64,000 bases of DNA. Source: Torymus aiolomorphi. Lineage: Eukaryota > Arthropoda > Insecta > Hymenoptera > Torymidae. How positions within the stretch are numbered: the first letter of the stretch is position 1; every line of letters starts with the position of its first letter. The DNA lies in the NCBI GenBank assembly GCA_036365515.1, contig CM070873.1, positions 175,762,104 through 175,826,103 on the forward strand, written 5' to 3'. Positions 56,430-64,000 of this stretch are shown here, in pieces. The notes below the pieces were generated by a model. It worked only from the letters and a program-made list of their open reading frames with translations, made no database searches and was not told where the DNA came from. The translations under genes were made by a program, and so were the position numbers.

Positions 56430-56641
56430 TTAAGGCGGTCTTCCACCTAAAAATTTTGAAAAAATCAACCCATTTTTTATTGAAATTTTTAATTATATAT
56501 GTTATTCTGAACCTAAAAAAACTAGTTTGGATCAAAAATTAAAAAAATTCAAAATGATACGGTTAAAAGAGCTTTATACTATCTTCAAAATGACGAAAAA
56601 TTGATTTTCCTTTTTTTTTGCCTTCTCTATAGGTTTCTGAT

Positions 56642-56989
56642 ATATACAACTTGTTCGGAAAATGTATGCGTCTGTAAACATAATCCTGTAGAGCGCAAAA
56701 TTCTAAGAAACAAGTTCCTTTACCATTTTTTCATATGACTAGTACTTTTCTAGTAACTGTTGTGTTTAAATTCTTTGTTTTTAATAGAAAATGTATACCT
56801 ATGTTTATAAGATGATATCTATAGATATACAATTGCTATTAAAAACAAACAATTTAAACACATCAGTTACTAGAAAAGTACTAGTCATATGAAAAAATGG
56901 TAAAGGAACTTTTTTCTTAGAATTTTGCGCTCTACAGGATTATGTTTACAGACGCATACATTTTCCGAACAAGTTGTATAGGAACACGT
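56642..56989. repeat. 350 bp near-perfect palindrome
   Basis: TATACAACTTGTTCGG at 56643 is answered by CCGAACAAGTTGTATA ending near 56989. Arms of about 160 bp pair through AGAGCGCAAAATTCTAAGAAA and ACTAGTACTTTTCTAGTAACTG, with a short centre near 56815. Likely a hairpin MITE inserted in the larger element at TA. Confidence 0.85.
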
Positions 56990-58247
56990 TTACTTGTATG
57001 TGTTTTAAAATATTAAAAAACAAAAAAATAATTAAATTTAAATACGGGATTTATTATAAAAATAATATAAATCATATTCTGGAACTTGAAATCCAGTGGA
57101 ATCGTCTTTTGAGTTGTGACAATTTTGCACTTCTGTTCTAGTAAAGTGACCATTCTGTCAACGAAATTTGACAGCAAATTATTATATTAATACCCCCTTT
57201 TGTATACTTATATACTTATAAAACTATAATACCATAGTGTCAACACAGTTGCAAAGCTGACAGTTCAAAATCTCAAATAAGCCAAGATACATAACCATGT
57301 GATTTCAACAGTTTGTTTTGCAGAGTTTTTGCTTTCTGATAGAGAAAGATTTTTTCTTAGTGCTTGATTATTTGTATTCATAAGTGAATTTAGGACTAAA
57401 AATTTAATGTATTGTGTATGTGAAGATATATGTCTGAAAAGTGTAAATGTAATTATAATACAAGCGTGCAGTGACAGTTTTGTTTAAATTTGGAAAGTAG
57501 TTTCAGTTCAAGATGGGAATGCTGTATGAAAATTAATAGTGAAAAACATATGCGTTGGCAAGATTGAATTACGTATTTTAAAGAAGAGGCAGTATAAATT
57601 TTTATCGCATAAAAATAAATACATCTTTTTTCTAAGAAAGATGAAAGTGACATATTAAATCTAACTCACTATAGGATATATAATTCAATTCAGAAGATTT
57701 GTGAATTGCAATAAGTCTCAAGATGTATCTATACACATAAAAGCGACAAGCCTTCTCACAAGAATACAGGCTTAAATTCAAGATATATTTAATATTTAAT
57801 GTGTAATCAAGTGATCATTGAAAAAATGGGCTTATCGGCTTTTATGTACTTATGTATTTTGTCTATGACAGTGATGGTTTCTTAAGTTTCAATTTGGCCT
57901 GGCGCATATTTTACATTTATCTTAGTATTATAAATAATAATCTAACTCAGTACAATATGTGTTAAAAAGTGATTCAACAGTGGGTGAATCAAAAGTACAA
58001 AAAAAGGACAGATTGAGCAGTAACTTTTAATGGAACGAATGCTGCTAGCTTAGCAATAACTTTTAATGGAACGGATGCATGCAAGGTGCCAGAGCTTCTG
58101 GTTTAACCATTTTATATGGGAGAACAGATAACAGATATACAGGAAAGTGAGTTTCAAGAAAGAAAAGAATGGGGATCAAATGGCTGATTATTTTTGGAGT
58201 TTTATGGTATTTTTCTTTGCACGCTTATTTTTCAAAATGTCATTTTT

Positions 58248-58560
58248 TAAAGTTTGGCGTCACTTTTTAAAAAAACTATTCAATGGATTTTTATGGGGGA
58301 GAACTTGAATTACTTGAAATTTATTGAACTATGGCAGGAAGAGTTGGAAATATTAAAAATATTTTTTTAAATAATTTTAAAATGTTAAAAACCACTTTTA
58401 ATTACTTAATTTTAAGAATTTTTGTGATTTTTAACAATTTAAAATTATTTAAAAAAATATTTTTAATATTTCCAACTCTTCCTGCCATAGTTCAATGAAT
58501 TTCAAGTAATCAGGCTCTCTCCCATGCAAACCCATGGAATAGTTTTTTTAAAAAGTAACG
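58248..58560. repeat. 313 bp palindrome
   Basis: Arms pair through GAACTATGGCAGGAAGAGTT and AATATTAAAAATATTTTTTTAAAT around a centre near 58402. Outer parts (TTTTTAAAAAAACTATTC.ATGG) also pair with some mismatches. Confidence 0.8.
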
Positions 58561-58747
58561 CCAATTGAAAAAAATTGAAAATGCTATATTTCTGAGTAAG
58601 ATTGGTCTACAGATTGTCTTAGGCCATTTGATCAGAAATAGTGTAGATTTATAATATATATATTTTTTATTGTTTAAACTATATTTTTCTTTTTTTTTAT
58701 AGCTAATTTTGGCCTCATAAGCCACTATAGGTGTAAGACCGCCTTAA

Positions 58748-59860
58748 AATGATAATGACAATTTTTAGTTTCATAATAGTTTTAGTTTTATAACTTTGTT
58801 CTATGATTTTTATAAATTTTCAGATGTTAGTATACACTATTTAACATTATTTTCTTTTTATTAATTATTATAACAATTCGTTAAAAGGTAGTACAATACA
58901 TAAACTCATACTATTACTTGGATACTGCAAGATTTTTGAGCAATTTCCATCAATTTCATTCTATCATGATTAATTTTGTACAGAAAACATGTAGTAAATT
59001 CGAAAAATAATAAAAATTTTGACTTGAAGTGGTTATAAGTTACATTATATTTACTTCTTTCGTTAAATTTCCACATTCATATTTAATATGTGGTTTAACC
59101 ACATGTTTGTTAAACAAATTAAACCTTAGTACAATGCAAACCGATGAAAAGTACTCAAAAAACTTTATAGCACCCAAGCAAAATATATAAATTTATGAAT
59201 TGCGTATTAACTTGTAAGGAATTCTCTCTGGAAAGAACGATGACGGAAATGTGAAGCCGAAATAAAACCTTTGCGATTGGTCACGTCCGTTTAAAAGGAG
59301 TCCGTGATTGGTCAACGGTGATGTTAGCTTTTCGTTTAAGGTCTTAGCTGATTTGTCCAAGTAAGACCGACCCATAACGTTTGTAATTATGAAATATTTA
59401 AACTAAAAATATTAGTCAGAAATAGTATTAATGACTTCAAATTTGGTTTTGTATAACAAAAAGGTATTAAAATTTTATCTGTTGTTAAAAATGAAGGACT
59501 ATGAATACTGCTCTGATTACTGTTAAATTTCTAACCTCCAAATTTTGGTATTATATGTAAACTAAAATAAATACAATCTAAGTTTCAATGAAAAATATTG
59601 AATAAATTTGGGGATGTTAAAAAGTAAAATCAATTTTCAATTCATAATATTTCAATATTAAATGCGTAATTGAAAGCAAAGAAAGAGCGCGCGCGCAGCG
59701 CGCCTGAACTTGCTGGTACAAATAAATTCTAATTGTCATTTCAAGGTAATCATCCCCTTAAGCAAAAATTTGTAAAAATTGTCTTAGAAGTCAATAATAA
59801 TTTCTCATTTAGAAATTATAATGCAGGCTTGGCTTCTTCAAACATTGTCACATTTATATC
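58748..59860. other. Gene-free interval with paired inverted CCAAT boxes
   Basis: Mostly AT-rich with no coding sequence. Two GATTGGTCA words (59275-59283 and 59306-59314), 31 bp apart, lie in a locally GC-richer patch, resembling paired inverted CCAAT boxes of a promoter, but no gene start is recognised nearby. A short CG-alternating palindrome (GCGCGCGCGCAGCGCGC) lies at about 59688-59703. Confidence 0.35.
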
Positions 59861-60972
59861 TTAACTTACAATTATAGGTAATTCATCAAGCGAAAGGTTC
59901 AAATCACGTGTGTCATCTTGTATGCTATCAGAAAAGTCATTGATCGAAAGGTCTAATCCATGTGCATTATCTTGTAAACCGTCAGAACACTAAAACAAAA
60001 ATGCAGAAAAACATTCATATACAATTTATAAAATCAAATTGTAAGTACATTTGTAATACTATATACATATATACTATACCGTACCATATACATTGAACTT
60101 TTTTTATCTGCATTGAGACTTTGTGTAATCATTTGATTGGTAATATTGTGTACATTACCATCTTCAATATTATCAGGTACCTGGAACAAATATTTTAAAA
60201 ATATTTTAAAAATACTTATAGAAAAAACATAATTATTTCCTAATGTTCATTCGATAATATAAAAGAAAATTAGACTTTACAAAACTAAGCTATTAAAATA
60301 GCAAGATCTATACTAATAATTGAATAAATATACAACATAATTGTCGTAATATTGTATTAGTATTGAAAGAGACAATGAAATTCAAGAGGGGATCGAGAAT
60401 AGAATTGAGATTATATACTTACGTGCAAACAATCACAATCCTCAGCAAGTTTGCTCAAATTCTGGGCTGCTAAACTTTCAATATCTTCCTGCAAATCTAC
60501 CTTATTTTGTAAGTTATCTCCAACTTGCACGTTCTCATGTTTATTTGAATTATTTGGTTCTTGAAGAGTCAGCAATTGCTAGAAAAAATATTAATAAGTA
60601 TTGGGTTTAATACTTAATTTTAAAGAAACTTACATCGCAGTATACATGAATGTTATAAATTAGTTATTAATGAAATTGGTTCTTGATTTAAAATATGATT
60701 TATATTATTTTAACAGTTGTGACGTGTACACCTCGTGCGCTGAGGACGTCAAATAGGCTACTGTATGTGACTGTCACATATTTATTAGTGAAAAATTAAA
60801 AATAAAAAATAAAAAATGGGAGCTTACTAAATAAACAAGAATATTTTGAAATATATCTTTTTATTTACCTGAGCTTGCGTAACATTTTTTTAAATTTCTT
60901 TTTGGCATATGTAGTCAGTGGCACGCTGTCATCATACAAATATCTTTTTTTACTTTCCTTGTCTTCATTCAT
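59861..60972 (-). CDS. Four-exon small gene, acidic protein, one in-frame TGA
   Basis: Minus-strand exons 60972-60869, 60579-60423, 60180-60085 and 59991-59861. Donors are GTAAAT, GTAAGT and GTACGG; acceptors are TTTTTTCTAG, TTTGTTCCAG and GTTTTAG. All phases agree (104 + 157 nt, then 96 nt, then phase 0). The start gives MNEDKESKKRYLYDDS. The protein is about 160 residues, lysine-rich then acidic, and ends with a twofold repeat (LDLSINDFSDSIQDD and LNLSLDEL, preceded by CSDGLQDN). The one flaw is a TGA at 60570-60572, four codons into exon 2. A GTAAGT at the end of exon 4 could mean a further exon. Unrecognised host-like gene. Confidence 0.5.
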
Positions 60973-61239
60973 ATTTGCCCTTTCATAAGTGTCGAATATT
61001 CCAATCAATGTATTGAGAGGTTATACCAGATTATATCTATCACATATACTTGAGTCTGGCGCACACTGCGCACACTTTTTTTTTTTCCTTTAAAGAGTTA
61101 TTCCCTGGCCGGGCATGTACTCTAATCCTTATTGAATTTATCCTTTTACTGTTTAAAAATGAATGTGAAGATCAATGGAAGGCGTCCCAGCTCACAGCAA
61201 TATAGTACTCATCACTGAAAGTGACTGATGTATAATGCC

Positions 61240-61330
61240 TCTCCCGCGCATGCGCCCTCGCCCTAGTGTATACGTGCGAGCCGGCGTCCCGGCGAGCCCA
61301 AGCCCGAGCGAGGCGCGAAAAGCTGTGAAC
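61240..61330 (-). promoter_or_regulatory. CpG-rich promoter candidate with NRF1/ewg-type site
   Basis: GCGCATGCGC at 61246-61255 is the consensus palindrome bound by NRF1 and its insect relative Ewg. It lies in a CpG-rich patch about 270 bp upstream of the minus-strand gene's start codon. Position and composition fit a housekeeping-type promoter. Confidence 0.4.
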
Positions 61331-63074
61331 TTGACATGACATTGTTTACATTTTTCAACACAAAATAGATGTCTAACTATATTAGAAATTGAAATTTAGA
61401 ATAGCCACTGTAACGTCCGAACGTGAATACGCGCTCAGATCTTTTTCACTTAGAAATAATAGAGAAGAGTGACCAATCTTTTATTACGAGCCGGCACCTT
61501 ACCAGTCACCGGATCTCTAATCCTTACTGCCTCGAGTCGATATACTTATCGTAAGCAAGTCACTTGTCTCGAGAGCGCACTTGCTCATTTGCATGAATTT
61601 ACATATACTGTACACAAGCACATATGTTCCTATATACATATGCGCACGTTATATTATTAAGCAATATTATAAGTAACTAACTTTAATCATTAATCTTATA
61701 AGATAGGAGAGAGAAATCTGTGATTGTTCTTAGAAACACATGTGCATTGACACACTTTTTATCTATATACAGATTCCTCTGGTCCTATATATATATAAGG
61801 CTGATCTGCCTTCATAAATAATCACTACAAAAATAACTATTATTCAATAATGTAAGCCGGCCGATATTGCATGGCCCGCCGCTAAAATAACATCCTGTAA
61901 TAAAATGAATAATCAAAAGAGCATACATGCAGAATAAGAGACTTGGCACGTCCACACAAGCTTATGTAAACTTCTTTCGAACGTGCCAGTGAAATACAAT
62001 TTAGGAATGCCGCATATACGATACGTTTTATCTCAAAGTTAATAACTATTGACCTTCCTTACAGACGTATCGGATATGCGCAAAGAAGTTATCAGCATAA
62101 GAAAAATAACAATCTCTGTTAAAATATGCTCGATCGAAACACTAATAAGCCGACTACAATGAGCCGCGTTAGCCACTCGATCGAGGATGTTTACATCATT
62201 AAGATTAAGACCAAGAGCAGAGAGGCACCGGCAAGCAGCGTCCCCACCGAACCGGCATCACCCCTCTTGTCCACAAAGTGCCGAGAACCAATTATCAAGG
62301 GGGGCCTTGACACAAAGAAGGGTTTTCCACCCACGCTCCACGCTCTCCTTCAGTGCAGCCGGGTAGAGCAGCTGAGGAGAAGAACAGTCTCTCTCGACCA
62401 TCGACTTGAGCAAGCAGCTCTCAGCTACAAGCTCCTCGAGCTTAGCTCTCTCTCTTTTTCATTGTTTCACGCGCGACGTTTATTATAAACTTTTTGACAT
62501 TATACCTTTATAATATAAGACTTTTTCACGGAATACTGTATTTTTATATCTTTTTACTCAATAAATGTGAATAAGTTTCACTTTTTAACTAAAAGAACGC
62601 GTATTCCAATTTATTCACTTTTACCTCGTCCGACGGAACGCGACGCGGTCTATTTCAGAGCAGCTCACGGACGACGACCAGCGGCAGCCAGCCGAGCAAC
62701 AGGGATCTTCCTGCCCGGGACAAACCAGGAAGTGGTGACAGCAGCCACGAGAACACACACTCATACGGAGACTCCCATCCACCGAGAAGCAGAGCCGTCG
62801 GCAGCCAAGCAGGACGGCATCGCAGCAAACCCGCCGCGCAGAACGCCATTCAGGAGGACCTCGAACGCAGGGGCCCGCCACCGAGACGGCCAAGCCACGC
62901 GTCAAGGCCAACATAACCAAAGCTAAGTCCTTTCATACTGTCAGCGTACGCGAGTGTAATAACAAAATCTAAATTCACACGCGGGCACGTAACACCACAA
63001 AGGAAACAGTCGTGTGAAGTCGCTCGAATCGACATTATTGAGAAGGTATACCTAGTGAAAGAAAATAAGGGAAA
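61331..63074. other. No supportable gene; possible LTR-like and promoter sequence
   Basis: Two plus-strand open frames (62126-62488, 62567-62926) lack recognisable features and are rich in R, S, T and P, as expected from composition. The stretch from TGTAAGCCGGCCGATATTGC (61852) to about 62610, with AATAAA near 62561 and a CT-rich segment, has some LTR character, but no second copy or primer site was found. 62940-63074 should hold the 5' UTR of the plus-strand gene. Confidence 0.3.
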
Positions 63075-64000
63075 ATGAGTGAGGGTGATGAAAATGAAAT
63101 GCGTTTTGCACAAGTGATTTTTGACGATGAACGGGAGAAGAGAGTGATACGTTCAGTCGATAATGTAAAGTTTAATAAAAACGACGAACAGTCCATTAAA
63201 CCCGAACATAACCAAGACTTTCTGCAGAAACATAAGTATTACGTGAAGTATTTATTTTGCAGTCACGTTTATCACGTTATTGGGAAGTAAGTTAAAATAT
63301 TATTTTGATAGTGGAAAAAAATAATTATTCCCACGAATATATGAATTTATTCTATCTCAAATTTACAGGTTCAGTGCAAGAAATTAAAGAAAAAGAAGGA
63401 ACAATTAAAAGGACACGATTACCTAATAGAAAATATGCCAGCACCTCGGAATCAGAAGCTGCTAGTCAAAAGCCATCTACATCACAGAGCAAAGTATGTT
63501 TTTGAATTTTGTATCCTAAACAAAATGTTTATTTAAAAATAGTACATTTCGACATGGGTGGGGAAGTTGATTATTTAGCTGGTGTGACTTTTTGAACTCG
63601 CTTCGGTCGTGCAAAAAGTCACACCAGCTAAATAATCGACTTACGCACTAGTTTCGAACGGTATTTTATACCACGAGCGCCGAAAAATCATATCAAAGTT
63701 GTGATTTTGAGGTTAGAGTGGTATAAAATAAATATATTTATTATATATACACGCACATACATGTTGTAATCTTTTAGCGTATAAAAAGTGGTGGACAAAA
63801 TAGTACCTTGAAAAAAAGAAGTGTGACAATTATTACTCAATATCAAAGCTACTTGAACAACTTTCAAGAATCTGACTCTTCTCAATCTGAAAATCAAGAT
63901 GGTGAGGAATATCGAAAAAGAAAAAAAGGCTTGGCGCAAACCAGTAACATTGAACAGCCATCATTATTGACATCAAAACAATTTGGTGGTGATGGAGAAA
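63075..64000 (+). CDS. 5' part of unrecognised gene, splice structure uncertain
   Basis: The start ATG at 63075 (context GGAAAATGAG) opens 70 codons ending at a donor GTAAGT (63287): acidic, with VIFDDEREKRVIRSVDNVKF and KYYVKYLFCSHVYHVIG. Second exon 63369-63493 (acceptor ATTTACAG, donor GTATGT) encodes KEKEGTIKRTRLPNRKY and a serine-rich stretch. Third from 63778 (acceptor TCTTTTAG) to the edge is S/Q/K-rich. Exons 2 and 3 share phase; exon 1 to exon 2 does not fit by one base, so a donor, an indel or the start is wrong. The layout recalls insect BEN-domain-type proteins with a charged N-terminus, but no such domain is visible here. Confidence 0.45.
63564..63731. repeat. Two hairpins in the intron of the 63075 gene
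   Basis: First: arms 63564-63594 and 63612-63642 pair over 31 bp with one mismatch around a 17 nt loop that can itself fold (CGCTTCGGTCG). Second: TATTTTATACCAC at 63662-63674 pairs with GTGGTATAAAATA at 63719-63731. Both are inside the intron 63494-63777. Confidence 0.8.

Larger units (their letters stand above)
56430..58747. mobile_element. TTAA-flanked 2.3 kb non-autonomous element
   Basis: Ends TTAAGGCGGTCTTCCACCTA (56430-56449) and the reverse complement of TTAAGGCGGTCTTACACCTA at the right (to 58747) match at 19 of 20 bases and include TTAA on both sides, as in piggyBac-type insertion. No transposase inside. Two palindromes are nested within (56642-56989 and 58248-58560). Terminal sequence differs from the 4713/33820 family. 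Confidence 0.8.

Noticed and set aside
61852..62610. Possible LTR starting TGTAAGCC
   Set aside because: No second copy, primer site or target duplication in the window, so it is mentioned only as a low-confidence note.

Overview
This window looks like repeat-rich chromosomal DNA of an insect, most likely a hymenopteran such as a parasitoid wasp. That is inference: the AT-rich background, short phase-compatible introns, CpG-rich promoter-like islands, and the mix of Polinton, copia, BEL/Pao, mariner, DD41D, MULE, CMC and Penelope elements all fit. Species cannot be settled from sequence alone. There are no bacterial-style operons, rRNA, tRNA or CRISPR. Almost everything is mobile-element debris. 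Only three short stretches look like host genes: 47453-49090 (minus), 59861-60972 (minus) and 63075 to the right edge (plus).

Layout. 1-2348: minus-strand remnant of a Polinton/Maverick-type element, with packaging ATPase pieces and two or three unrecognised genes. 2400-3835: CpG- and CT-rich island. 4128-5077: two short inverted-repeat elements. 6745-12025: decayed plus-strand copia element, with only its 3' LTR found. 12485-13440: internally deleted mariner. 14050-15360: CpG-rich stretch with a possible LTR. 15380-18930: three satellite families with periods near 170, 290 and 325 bp. 19151-24715: LTR-element remnant carrying a 1.65 kb insertion.

24786-40010 is a nest. A MULE-like transposase (24813-26918) and a Ulp1/C48 cysteine protease (about 33060-40010) may be halves of one element gene. 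They are separated by a 6 kb near-perfect palindrome (about 27090-33045). The protease part is split again by a TTAA-flanked 368 bp element and by a 5,035 bp copia element with LTRs differing at one site and a 5 bp target duplication. 40200-41120: the 170 bp satellite again, in opposite orientation. 41969-46122: a second giant palindrome made of two inverted copies of a DD41D mariner-like element, with TA duplications.

47453-49090: terminal exon of an unrecognised protein with at least eight R-x-S-x-P-x-L/I repeats and one in-frame TGA. 50690-51450: Penelope-like element fragments with a GIY-YIG tail and a hammerhead-like motif, also found at 27735. 51767-52960: BEL/Pao 3' end. 53459-55590: CMC/En-Spm (tnp2-type) transposase. 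56430-58747: TTAA-flanked 2.3 kb element holding two palindromes. 59861-64000: two divergent host-like genes around a promoter-like CpG stretch with an NRF1/ewg-type site.

The strongest leads are the two giant palindromes (the first keeps a small ORF in both arms through codon-sized indels), the repeat-motif protein, the phase-consistent small gene with an in-frame TGA, and the hammerhead-like Penelope repeats.
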